Source: Capsulimonas sp.
Lineage (GTDB): Bacteria > Armatimonadota > Armatimonadia > Armatimonadales > Capsulimonadaceae
Assembly (NCBI GenBank): GCA_025963815.1
Contig: JAOQAA010000499.1
Coordinates: forward strand, 1 to 13,800
Length of the DNA: 13,800 nucleotides
Reading direction: 5' to 3'
Shown here: piece by piece, positions 1-6,817 of the stretch
Layout of the letters: the number at the start of each line of letters is the position of its first letter
Position numbering within the stretch: position 1 is the first letter of the stretch
Translations under genes and position numbers: made by a program
The notes under the pieces: model-generated
What the model was told of the DNA's origin: nothing
Databases searched by the model: none
The model's input: the letters and a program-made list of their open reading frames with translations, nothing else

Positions 1-97
1 AGAGCTTATCGACACAGACAACGTCGTTGCCGAGGTCCGAGAAGACAACTCCCGTCACCAATCCAACGTATCCTGTGCCGATCACACAAATATTCAT
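1..97 (-). CDS. ugd: UDP-glucose 6-dehydrogenase, N-terminal fragment (cut by window edge)
   Basis: Only the first 32 codons are present; the gene runs off the left edge. It begins [16 protein letters not shown], the NAD-binding Rossmann start of the UDP-glucose/GDP-mannose dehydrogenase family. The GTGYVG loop is followed by VVCVD, whose Asp (residue 30) ends strand beta-2 and would contact the NAD ribose. Members oxidise UDP-glucose to UDP-glucuronate with 2 NAD+ in the cytoplasm, feeding exopolysaccharide or cell-wall synthesis. The ATG at 97-95 follows AAAGG with 8 nt spacing, a good ribosome site. It is divergent from the diguanylate cyclase at 415. Because the substrate domain is absent, a GDP-mannose or UDP-ManNAc dehydrogenase cannot be excluded, although the N-terminus is most like Ugd/TuaD. 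Confidence 0.85.
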   Translation of the reverse strand, partial: MNICVIGTGYVGLVTGVVFSDLGNDVVCVDKL

Positions 98-414
98 GCA
101 AAGTACCTTTCTTTGAAACGCGAGGCCGGCTGGGGAATGACGCGCCGGTCCGGGGGATCAAGCAGCGGAGAGATCAACAATTTTTTCGATGCTTAATCTA
201 CCAACACTGCAAAGTCCGTGCCAATCCCGTCCCCAAGCATCCAACCATAGCGGCTCGCGCCGCCGCCCCGCGCAGGACAAAGACCAATCGCTCTTATTAT
301 ACACGGGGTTTGGCGAGAAATCAAATGGACGCATACCAGGATTCCGCCAATATTTCCTATCCATGGATTGCTGCGATCCGCCGATAATGGAAGGGTAACA
401 CGCGGACTATATCC
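98..414. other. Divergent intergenic region between ugd and the diguanylate cyclase
   Basis: This 317-bp region has no convincing gene. A 68-codon minus-strand frame at 158-364 has no ribosome site and no recognisable motif. It holds a good minus-strand promoter (296-324), which would give ugd a leader of about 190 nt, and the ugd ribosome site. On the plus strand, GATAAT at 383-388 could be a -10 for the cyclase, but I see no matching -35. The word TATCCATGGA occurs at 358-367 and almost again (TATATCCATGGA) at 408-419 over the cyclase start. Confidence 0.6.
296..324 (-). promoter_or_regulatory. Sigma-70-type promoter reading toward ugd
   Basis: On the minus strand TTGATT (324-319, 4 of 6 to consensus) is followed after exactly 17 bp by a perfect TATAAT (301-296). 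Transcription should begin near 289, giving ugd a long untranslated leader. No plus-strand equivalent of this quality is present. Confidence 0.6.
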
Positions 415-3400
415 ATGGAACAATTTTTGCGAAGATTTCTGAGGCGAAAGCCCGGCTCCTGGCGAGCGCCACACACAGCGCGAATCGTTGCGATTCTTGC
501 CGCTCTTCTTGCCGCTCTGCTCTGCTGCGCCGCCCAGGCCCACGCCCGCCTGCCGCTGGCGCAGTATGTCGCCTCCACCTTTACCACCGTGGACGGCCTG
601 CCGCAGGCGTCGATCAAATCGTTCTACCAGAGCCGCGAGGGGTATCTCTGGCTCGCCACGCAAGAGGGGCTGGTCCGCTACGATGGGGAGCACTTCACCA
701 CGTTCACCATGCGCGGGAACCCCGGCCTCATCAGCAACAACATTCACAAGATTTTAGAAGACGCGAACGGCGATCTCTGGATTCACGCCAGTTCCGGTGT
801 TTCCCTTCTGCACAACGGCGTGTTTCGGAACGTAACGCCTCGCGTGGACGACGGAACACTGAATCGTGTCCACAGCATCTTCCAGGGCCTCGACAACCGG
901 ATGTACGTACTGACGGATTCCCGCTTTTACCGCTGGGAAGACGGCAAGCTGGTGGAGCAGATCAACTTCACCGACTGCACCGGAGTGACTGGCTGGCCCG
1001 AACCCGAATTTCAAGTGACGCCCAACGGCGACCTTTACTTCTCCCAGATGTCCAAGGTTTACCGCGTAAGCGAGCAAGGAATCGCCCGCGAACTGGAGGC
1101 TCTTCCACTCGGCTCGTCCGGCGCGATGGCCTATTCCGATGGACGGATCTGGGTCGGCGGCAAGGGACTGTTCATTCTTTCCAGCGACGGCAAGCTCAAG
1201 GATGTCACTCCCGGAGAGTTCGCCGGCGAATCCATCAATCAAATCACGCCCGCGCCTGACGGCGACCTTTGGATGCAGATCGGCTCGGATCTGTGCCGTC
1301 TTCGCCCATCTGGCGCGGCTGTCCGCACGGTCGGCCGGTATCCCGTGGGAGCGGCAAGTTGGTATCTTTCTCAGGATCAATCCGGCAACGTCTGGGGCTG
1401 GACGCAGCGGCAGGCGCAAAACAGGGTGGTCGAGTGCGGACCTAACGGAGCGCAGTTCTGCGCCACCAAAAGCGCCACGCCCGCAGAATGGCGCGGCGCG
1501 CCGATCCTTCGCGACCGCGAAGGGGTCGTTTGGATCGGAACGCGCGACGGTTTGCAGCGCCGACGCCCCCTGCTCAACCGCACGCTTTATTCCGGGATTC
1601 AGCTGCCGGACGCCGAAGTCAACTGCGTCCTTGTCGATCATCTCGGCAGAACCTGGGTCGGCACGACGGGAGCGGGATTGGGACGTCTGCAAGGAGACAA
1701 ATGGATGCCGGCGGCGCCGGCGGCGCTGCGCATGGGAGCGATCGAATCTCTGTGCGAGGACGGGGACAAAGGCCTTTGGATCGGCCTTTCGGGACGCCTT
1801 TACCATTGGGACTTCGCGAGTTCCGTGCGAGATGTCACGCCGGCGTTCGCCCTGGCTTTGGCGAAGCCGGCGAACGCCTCACTGGTGTCGATCACCGCAA
1901 TTCAGCAGGATGGGCACGGCGGATTATGGGTCGCTGGCCCGGATGTCTTCCACTACGACAATGGCAATGTCCATCGATTTGGGCTGACCGATCCGGCCTT
2001 TGGCGGCCGATCCTTCGCCCTCTGTCCCGATGGGGCGGACGGAGTTTGGGTGTCGGGCGGTCTGGGCGTCGGTCATATTGTCGCCGGAAAGATGCAATGG
2101 TTCGGAGCCGATCAGGGACTGCCTTCCGTCCCCGTTATCGACATTCTGCGCGCCCAGAACGGGGATCTCTGGATGGGAACCTGGGGCGCGGGCATCGTGC
2201 GCTACGCGCACGGCAAGTTCCGCACCATCAGCGCCCTGGACGGCCTTTACGCCGACTCCGTGCATAAGATCATGGAGGATCCGGACGGTACGCTTTATAT
2301 CAACAGCAGCAAGGGAGTCTTTACCGTGAACGCGACGGAGCTGCGCAGCTATGCGGACGGCCAAAGCCGTTCGTTCGCCTGCACGCCGCTCGACGCCTCC
2401 GACGGCGTAGACGCCGGCGCCGGAGCGGCGACGACCTGTCCCGCCGGCGCCAGAGACCCCAATGGCGCATATCTCTTTCCCGGTCATCACGGCCTGGCGC
2501 GCGTGGTTCCTCAGTCGCTGAGCGTGACGCGGCAGCCGGTCGTGATCGAAGACGCGTTTTTGAACGGCTCCGCGACCCCAACAAGCCATAAGGCGATCCG
2601 CTCTCCCGGAGAAGGCTCCGCAAAGTTTCGGTTCGCCTGCCTCTCTTACATGCGCTCCGGAGGCTTCCGTTACTGGTACCGGCTCGATGGGTTTGACAAG
2701 GACTGGACCGAGGCCGTCGACGATCACAGTGTGCGTTACACTAACCTGCCTCCCGGCAGTTATACGTTCCGGGTGATCGTGCGTGAGGGCGCCAATCCGC
2801 TGGTAATCGGCTCGGCGTCGTTCGCCTTCACCCTGCGTCCGCATTTTTACGAATCACTGCCGTTCCGAATTCTTGCCGTTCTACTCATCATCTCGCTACC
2901 GATCGCCGGCATGGCGCTGCGCAGCCGCCGACTGCGCCGATCGAACCAGATTCTCGAAGCGCGGGTCGCCGAGCGTACTCAGGCCGTGGCGCAGGCGCAT
3001 CACGACCTGCGAGCCATGCATGCCGAAGTCCTGGCGAAAAACGAGGCGATGCAGAATGTCCAGATCGAGATGGAGGCCCAGAACGAGGAATTGGTCCGCG
3101 CGCAGATCCTGCTGGAGCAGCAGAACGCCCGCCTGGAGACCCTCGCCACGACCGACGGCCTCACCGGTCTCACCAACCACCGCACGTTCCAGGAACGCCT
3201 GGACGCCGAGTGGCGGCGCGCGAGCCGGCACGGTATCCCGCTGTCGATGATTCTACTCGACGTCGATCATTTCAAGCAATACAACGATACCTTCGGGCAT
3301 CCCGAAGGCGACGTCGTGCTGAAGCGGGTCGCCGATCTCCTCCGCTCCGAAGCGCGTGAGACCGATACCGTCGCCCGCTATGGCGGAGAGGAATTCGCGA

Positions 3401-3651
3401 TCATCCTGCCGCAGACGGATCAATTGGCGGCGTTCCATCTGGCCGAACGTATCCGAACGGCCATTGAACAGCAGGAATGGCCCCGCCGCGCGATCACCAT
3501 CAGTCTCGGCGTTTCCGCCGTGCGCATGGACATCTACGCCCCGGTCGATCTGGTGACGCGCGCCGACGCCGCGCTCTACGATTCCAAAGACCGCGGACGC
3601 AACCGCACCACGATGTCTACCTCCACCAAGCAGCCCCAAGCCGCGCGCTAA
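415..3651 (+). CDS. Periplasmic double-propeller sensor diguanylate cyclase (Reg_prop, Y_Y_Y, TM, coiled coil, GGDEF)
   Basis: This is a 1078-residue membrane sensor predicted to make c-di-GMP from two GTP. Residues 22-43 are a signal peptide or anchor. About 14 blades with the pattern G-x-L/V-W-hydrophobic then G-L (for example GYLWLATQEGLVRYDG at 76-91 and GVVWIGTRDGL at 370-380) run to about residue 640, enough for two seven-bladed propellers of the two-component-regulator type. A Y_Y_Y domain covers about 735-805 (WYRLDGFDKDWTEA, then LPPGSYTFRV). A TM segment at 812-834 and a coiled coil at 838-912 lead into the GGDEF domain at 912-1065. Its active site is intact: LDVDHF (D949, D951), FGHPEGD, GGEEF at 990-994. 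The inhibitory site RETD (981-984) has PleD-like spacing. The start is the only ATG after an in-frame stop at 385-387, but no close ribosome site is visible; GGAAGGG at 389-395 is 19 nt away. The ligand is unknown; sugars sensed by related Reg_prop proteins are a guess. Confidence 0.92.
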   Translation: MEQFLRRFLRRKPGSWRAPHTARIVAILAALLAALLCCAAQAHARLPLAQYVASTFTTVDGLPQASIKSFYQSREGYLWLATQEGLVRYDGEHFTTFTMRGNPGLISNNIHKILEDANGDLWIHASSGVSLLHNGVFRNVTPRVDDGTLNRVHSIFQGLDNRMYVLTDSRFYRWEDGKLVEQINFTDCTGVTGWPEPEFQVTPNGDLYFSQMSKVYRVSEQGIARELEALPLGSSGAMAYSDGRIWVGGKGLFILSSDGKLKDVTPGEFAGESINQITPAPDGDLWMQIGSDLCRLRPSGAAVRTVGRYPVGAASWYLSQDQSGNVWGWTQRQAQNRVVECGPNGAQFCATKSATPAEWRGAPILRDREGVVWIGTRDGLQRRRPLLNRTLYSGIQLPDAEVNCVLVDHLGRTWVGTTGAGLGRLQGDKWMPAAPAALRMGAIESLCEDGDKGLWIGLSGRLYHWDFASSVRDVTPAFALALAKPANASLVSITAIQQDGHGGLWVAGPDVFHYDNGNVHRFGLTDPAFGGRSFALCPDGADGVWVSGGLGVGHIVAGKMQWFGADQGLPSVPVIDILRAQNGDLWMGTWGAGIVRYAHGKFRTISALDGLYADSVHKIMEDPDGTLYINSSKGVFTVNATELRSYADGQSRSFACTPLDASDGVDAGAGAATTCPAGARDPNGAYLFPGHHGLARVVPQSLSVTRQPVVIEDAFLNGSATPTSHKAIRSPGEGSAKFRFACLSYMRSGGFRYWYRLDGFDKDWTEAVDDHSVRYTNLPPGSYTFRVIVREGANPLVIGSASFAFTLRPHFYESLPFRILAVLLIISLPIAGMALRSRRLRRSNQILEARVAERTQAVAQAHHDLRAMHAEVLAKNEAMQNVQIEMEAQNEELVRAQILLEQQNARLETLATTDGLTGLTNHRTFQERLDAEWRRASRHGIPLSMILLDVDHFKQYNDTFGHPEGDVVLKRVADLLRSEARETDTVARYGGEEFAIILPQTDQLAAFHLAERIRTAIEQQEWPRRAITISLGVSAVRMDIYAPVDLVTRADAALYDSKDRGRNRTTMSTSTKQPQAAR

Positions 3652-3660
3652 ACGCGCGGC
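3640..3660 (+). terminator. GC stem-loop spanning the cyclase stop codon
   Basis: An 8-bp perfect stem, GCCGCGCG (3640-3647) with CGCGCGGC (3653-3660), encloses a 5-nt loop holding most of the TAA stop at 3649-3651. There is no T-run after it, so intrinsic termination is doubtful. It could act as an mRNA 3' end, or as a pause between the cyclase and smpB. Confidence 0.3.
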
Positions 3661-3692
3661 TTCCCGGACGTTTCCCATCGGCCCGAATCTGC

Positions 3693-3698
3693 TATAAT
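3693..3698 (+). promoter_or_regulatory. -10 element of smpB, placed for a leaderless transcript
   Basis: A perfect TATAAT ends 6 bp before the smpB ATG at 3705. With the usual 6-7 bp between -10 and start, transcription would begin at the A of the start codon. No good -35 lies at 16-18 bp (TTTCCC at 3671-3676 is the nearest). The AGAGAT between TATAAT and ATG offers no spaced Shine-Dalgarno. Confidence 0.65.
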
Positions 3699-3704
3699 AG
3701 AGAT

Positions 3705-4190
3705 ATGGCTACTGGGACTAAAGCGAAGGACGACGCTAAGAAGCGCAACGTCTCCATTCTTAACCGAAAAGCGCGCCACGAGTATGAGATCGAAGAGACT
3801 TACGTCTGCGGCATCGCGCTGACCGGCACGGAGATCAAATCGATCCGCCTGGGCCTGGCGAACCTCCAGGATTCGTTCTGCCGCGTGCAGGGCGGCGAGA
3901 TGTGGGTCAACAACTTCTACATCGCCCCCTACGACCAGGGCAACCGCTACAACGTCGAATCCCGTCGTGTGCGCAAGCTGCTGCTGCACAAGTGGCAGAT
4001 CATCAAGATCTCCAGCCGCGTGAATGAGCGGGGACTTTCGATCGTCCCGACCAAACTCTTCTTCGATCGCGGCTATGTCAAGATCGAGATCGGGATCGGC
4101 CGAGGCAAAAAACTCTGGGACAAACGCGATAGCATCGCCGCCCGCGACAGCGACCGCGACGCCCGTCGCGAGGCGTTTGGGCGGGATTAG
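3705..4190 (+). CDS. smpB: SsrA-binding protein SmpB
   Basis: This 161-residue protein binds the tRNA-like domain of tmRNA and delivers it with EF-Tu to stalled ribosomes, so that the nascent chain is tagged for proteolysis. Family signatures run throughout: NRKARHEYEI near residue 20, GIALTGTEIKSIR, NNFYIAPYDQGNRYN and RKLLLHKWQI. The basic C-terminal tail with GRGKKLWDKRD inserts into the empty mRNA channel. Length is typical for the family. The frame is open upstream inside the cyclase gene, but the ATG at 3705 aligns with normal SmpB N-termini and sits just after a TATAAT. It therefore has its own promoter 54 bp after the cyclase stop rather than depending on read-through. No ssrA gene is visible in the window. 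Confidence 0.97.
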   Translation: MATGTKAKDDAKKRNVSILNRKARHEYEIEETYVCGIALTGTEIKSIRLGLANLQDSFCRVQGGEMWVNNFYIAPYDQGNRYNVESRRVRKLLLHKWQIIKISSRVNERGLSIVPTKLFFDRGYVKIEIGIGRGKKLWDKRDSIAARDSDRDARREAFGRD

Positions 4191-4219
4191 ATTTTGATCA
4201 TAGCCGACCAAATTAACCG

Positions 4220-4334
4220 CATGGGTGGCATGCCTGTAGCCCTGGACAGGCATGAACTGCGATCGAGAAGAAACATTGCGTTCCGCTTCGTGCATGATAC
4301 ATGCCTGTCCAGGGCTACAGGCATGCCACCCATG
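4220..4334. repeat. REPIN-like doublet: two inverted REP hairpins with GTGG heads
   Basis: A perfect 35-bp inverted repeat (4220-4254 and 4300-4334, 35 of 35) flanks a 45-bp spacer. Each arm is itself a hairpin: CATGCCTGT, 8-nt loop, ACAGGCATG (4229-4254 and 4300-4325). The tetranucleotide GTGG lies immediately 5' of each hairpin (4225-4228 on plus; 4329-4326 on minus). A GTRG head next to a short palindrome is the hallmark of REP sequences processed by RAYT (Y1 HUH) transposases, and a head-bearing inverted pair is a REPIN. No RAYT gene is in the window, so the family assignment is inference. It lies between smpB and the next start, about 30 bp upstream of that ATG. Confidence 0.75.
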
Positions 4335-4363
4335 GACATTTGCGAGTAGATCTAGTAACCTCC

Positions 4364-5965
4364 ATGCCCCTTATCGACCTCACTACCTTCGATTTCTCTC
4401 AGGAACTCCCCGGCGACGGCGCGGCGACGCGGCGCACGGCGACGGTGCGCAATGACGACGCCCATGCGGTGCTGCATGTCGGCGTGCGGTCGCCGGCGCC
4501 GTGGGTCGAAATCTATCCGCAGGAGTTTGCGCTGGCGCCGCTGTCCGTGCAGACGCTGGTGGCGGAACTCCGACCCGAGCGAGCCAGAGACAGCTCGCTG
4601 GCCCCGATCAAGGCGGCGCTGCATGCGCAGTATCTGGCGGTGGGGGCGCAGGACGCGGCCTCGCTGCCGCCGGACGTGGCGATCGATTTGAGCATCGTGC
4701 CGCCAGTGGCGTCCTGCCCGAACTGCGGCGCGGCGCTGCCCGAAGGCACGCGCGAGTGCCGCCGCTGCGGCGAACGGATCCGGCTGTGTCCCGTCTGCGG
4801 CGCGCCGAATACCTGGATCGCGCACACCTGCCGCGTCAACGCTTCGCACATCTTAAGACGAGAACGCGACTGGACCACAAGCCCCGGCGGCCGGCCGGCG
4901 CGCGACGGCGGCGATCCTTTGCCACTGGGCATTCAGCTGGCGCGCCGCTGGTCGTCCCCTTCGTTCCCGGTCACCAATGCCGCTGAAGCGCTGGAATGGA
5001 GCGCGCCACTGCTGGCGTTCGGCATGGTGATCGCCGCGGCGATTGATTCGACGGCCGGGCGCGCGTTCATTCAATCCTTTGAGCTTGCGACGGGCGCCGC
5101 CCTTTGGGAGCACGAACTGTCCGACGCGCGCGGCTTGTACCCCGACCGGGGCGCGATGTCCATCGATCCGACGGACGGCATGCTCTACGCGGCCACTCTC
5201 GGAGGAACCGTCACGGCGATTGACGCCATCCGCGGAGCGCTCCGCTGGAATAGCCGCGTTCCGGGCGCCGTTTATGGCGGCGTGCTAGCCACTCCAGGGG
5301 CCGTCCTTGTCCCCGCCGACGATTCTCTGTACGTCCTGGACCGGACGGATGGGGCGATCCGACACGTCTTCCAGCTCGGAGGACGCCTGGACACTGCTCC
5401 GGCCGTTGAAAACAGCGCCGCGTTCGCCGCCTGCGACGACTCCCATGTTTACGCCTTCGACCTGGACCATCTGACCGAAACATGGCGCACCGCCGCCGAT
5501 GGCCCGTTCAACGCCGCGCCGATCTTTCATGAGGGCTCCGTGTACGCCGCGACCATGACCGGAACGGTCTACGCCTTCGACGCCGCCACGGGCGCCATCC
5601 GATGGCGCACCCTGGTCACTCCTAAGGGCGTCACGGCTTCCCCGGCGCTGTCGCCCGATGGCCTGCTGTTCGTCGCCGGTAACGACGGCTTCCTGCACAT
5701 GATCGCCGCCGACACCGGCAATTTGATCCGCTCCCGGCGCGTCAGCGCCGCTCCCTTGCGCACGGCCCCCGTATGCAGTGGCTCCACCGTATACGCCGGC
5801 TCCGACGACGGCAGTCTTTACACCCTCGATACCGACTACATCGTCCATCGTTCCTACGAAACCACACCCGGAGCCCGCATCGCCTCCGCCGGCCTCGCCC
5901 TCTACGGCGACACCCTCGCCTGCACCGCCACCAACGGGATTTTGTACGTGCTGCGCGCGGCGTAG
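4364..5965 (+). CDS. Zinc-ribbon and PQQ-type beta-propeller protein, cytoplasmic, function unknown
   Basis: This 533-residue protein has no signal peptide. Residues 1-115 look like a small beta-sandwich (Ig-like), with alternating hydrophobic strands such as AVLHVGVRSPAPWVEIYP. Residues 118-156 carry seven cysteines and one histidine in CPNCG, CRRCG, CPVCG and HTC (C118, C121, C132, C135, C142, C145, H154, C156), enough for two zinc sites as in double zinc ribbons. Residues 195-533 are a PQQ_2/YncE-type propeller with repeated A-hydrophobic-D-xx-T-G-xx-hydrophobic-W blades, for example YAFDAATGAIRWRT. Such propellers usually bind partners rather than PQQ. I start at ATG 4364, not at the in-frame ATG 4301, because codons 1-21 of the longer version lie inside the repeat's right arm. 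No Shine-Dalgarno precedes 4364; the local sequence CCTCC is its complement. It may be a scaffold or sensor, but the partner is unknown. Confidence 0.85.
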   Translation: MPLIDLTTFDFSQELPGDGAATRRTATVRNDDAHAVLHVGVRSPAPWVEIYPQEFALAPLSVQTLVAELRPERARDSSLAPIKAALHAQYLAVGAQDAASLPPDVAIDLSIVPPVASCPNCGAALPEGTRECRRCGERIRLCPVCGAPNTWIAHTCRVNASHILRRERDWTTSPGGRPARDGGDPLPLGIQLARRWSSPSFPVTNAAEALEWSAPLLAFGMVIAAAIDSTAGRAFIQSFELATGAALWEHELSDARGLYPDRGAMSIDPTDGMLYAATLGGTVTAIDAIRGALRWNSRVPGAVYGGVLATPGAVLVPADDSLYVLDRTDGAIRHVFQLGGRLDTAPAVENSAAFAACDDSHVYAFDLDHLTETWRTAADGPFNAAPIFHEGSVYAATMTGTVYAFDAATGAIRWRTLVTPKGVTASPALSPDGLLFVAGNDGFLHMIAADTGNLIRSRRVSAAPLRTAPVCSGSTVYAGSDDGSLYTLDTDYIVHRSYETTPGARIASAGLALYGDTLACTATNGILYVLRAA

Positions 5966-5966
5966 G

Positions 5967-6197
5967 GCCCTCACCCTCGTTCCCTCTCCCGGAGGAGAGG
6001 GATGTCCAACTGTTGTAAGCCGAACGTTGCTTCACATTTGAGTTTAGGCTCCTCCGACCCAATTCTGGGGGACATGATGTGTTGAATGCGTTCATTACTT
6101 CTGGCGTGCGATATATGAGGTAAGCTTTCGAGAACCACGTTTTGGCTTCGACCATTGGACATCCCTCTCCTCCGGGAGAGGGAACGAGGGTGAGGGC
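5967..6197. repeat. 231-bp element with perfect 43-bp terminal inverted repeats (MITE-like)
   Basis: The arms at 5967-6009 and 6155-6197 are exact reverse complements over 43 bp, separated by 145 bp of less GC-rich sequence. Each arm contains an 8-bp hairpin, CCCTCTCC-CGGA-GGAGAGGG (5982-6001 on the left). The interior has no convincing gene. The element starts 1 bp after the propeller gene's stop and abuts the T-run of the convergent gene's terminator, so it sits in a gene-free gap. No target-site duplication is visible. Similar C/T-rich hairpin repeats are common in bacterial genomes; whether this one is mobile is inference. Confidence 0.7.
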
Positions 6198-6233
6198 AAA
6201 AAGCGGCCCCGCGTGCAATGCACGCGGGGCCGC
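6198..6233 (-). terminator. Strong intrinsic terminator of the proline-rich protein gene
   Basis: On the minus strand a 15-bp perfect GC-rich stem (arms 6233-6219 and 6217-6203, closing on TGCA) is followed directly by five T (6202-6198). It lies about 50 bp after the stop of the proline-rich gene. Plus-strand transcripts would meet A rather than T, so it works mainly in the minus direction. Confidence 0.9.
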
Positions 6234-6284
6234 CGTTATTTCCGCCTTCGCACGGCGAAGGTCATTGACTGTGATGGAGATCCG

Positions 6285-6635
6285 CTACGAAACGCCCGGC
6301 GTCAACGTCGCCGGCGGAGCCGGCTGGGCAGGCGTCACCGGAGTGGCCGGGATCACGGGAGCGGCCGGGTCAATCGGCTTCACCGGAGCCGGGTCCTTCG
6401 GCGGAATTGCGGGAGGAGCCGGAGGCGTGGGGACCGCCGGCGGCGTCGTGGGCGGCGTCGACGGCGGCGCGGGCGTCAGCGGCGGCGTCGGCGCGGGATC
6501 GGCGGGAATTGCCGGAGCGGCCGGAGGCGTGGGCGGCGCCGGGTCTTCGGCGCGCGAAACCGGGGCGCTGAGAAACAGCAGGCCGGCGGTGAGAGCCGTG
6601 GCGCCCCAAAGGGCGATCTTCTTACGATCGGTCAT
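6285..6635 (-). CDS. Exported proline-rich low-complexity protein
   Basis: This 116-residue protein has a clear signal peptide: MTDRKK, a hydrophobic stretch (ALWGATALTAGLLFL), then APVSRA with cleavage predicted after Ala29. The mature 87 residues consist mostly of Pro, Ala and Thr with a few Asp and Lys; about 37 are proline. The motif is irregular PxxP/APP, an extended polyproline-type tail that could span periplasm or cell wall, but no folded domain is visible. The ATG at 6635-6633 has GAGGA about 9 nt upstream, and a strong terminator follows, so the minus strand is the coding one although the plus strand is open as a Gly/Ala-rich frame. It is 182 bp downstream of the oxidoreductase on the same strand. 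Function is unknown. Confidence 0.75.
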   Translation of the reverse strand: MTDRKKIALWGATALTAGLLFLSAPVSRAEDPAPPTPPAAPAIPADPAPTPPLTPAPPSTPPTTPPAVPTPPAPPAIPPKDPAPVKPIDPAAPVIPATPVTPAQPAPPATLTPGVS

Positions 6636-6738
6636 GTTTTCTTTCCTCGTTGGTTGTTCTGTCGGGCGGCCTATTCCGCCATCGCAGGCCACGTGGGAGT
6701 GACGAGCATGCGCCGGGCAAAAAAATCGAGATTTTTGA

Positions 6739-6768
6739 ATTCTAAATTAGCATATGTCTGCATGCTAA
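6739..6768 (-). promoter_or_regulatory. Possible promoter with overlapping palindrome for the proline-rich gene
   Basis: In an AT-rich patch on the minus strand, TTAGCA (6768-6763) and TAGAAT (6744-6739) are 18 bp apart. A 7-bp inverted repeat TTAGCAT/ATGCTAA (6747-6753 and 6762-6768) covers the -35, as an operator might. The leader would be about 100 nt. This rests on sequence similarity only. Confidence 0.35.
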
Positions 6769-6817
6769 ATCACAATTAAAAGATCCAAACATGTTTTGCC
6801 CGCAAGCCACATTCGGC

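Noticed and set aside
98..414. c-di-GMP riboswitch upstream of the cyclase
   Set aside because: I looked for GEMM-type conserved segments here and upstream of the second GGDEF gene and saw none.
754..1806. Long minus-strand frame of 350 codons
   Set aside because: It lies entirely within the well-supported sensor cyclase gene and shows no motif or ribosome site; it is a GC-rich shadow frame.
3477..3704. N-terminal extension of SmpB into the cyclase gene
   Set aside because: The extra 76 residues are an out-of-frame reading of the GGDEF domain; normal SmpB begins at 3705.
4191..4219. tmRNA (ssrA) gene next to smpB
   Set aside because: The space after smpB is short and filled by the REPIN; no tRNA-like ends or tag-coding frame are seen.
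4301..4363. Earlier start for the zinc-ribbon/propeller protein
   Set aside because: These codons lie mostly in the REPIN right arm and have no ribosome site.
5285..5974. Minus-strand frame of 229 codons
   Set aside because: It is antisense to the propeller gene, with Gly/Val-rich composition and no recognisable domain.
5960..6204. Target-site duplication flanking the 231-bp element
   Set aside because: Bases just outside the arms do not match each other, so insertion by a TSD-making transposase is not supported.
6142..6702. Plus-strand Gly/Ala-rich frame resembling PE_PGRS proteins
   Set aside because: It is the complement of the proline-rich gene, which has a signal peptide, ribosome site and terminator on the minus strand.
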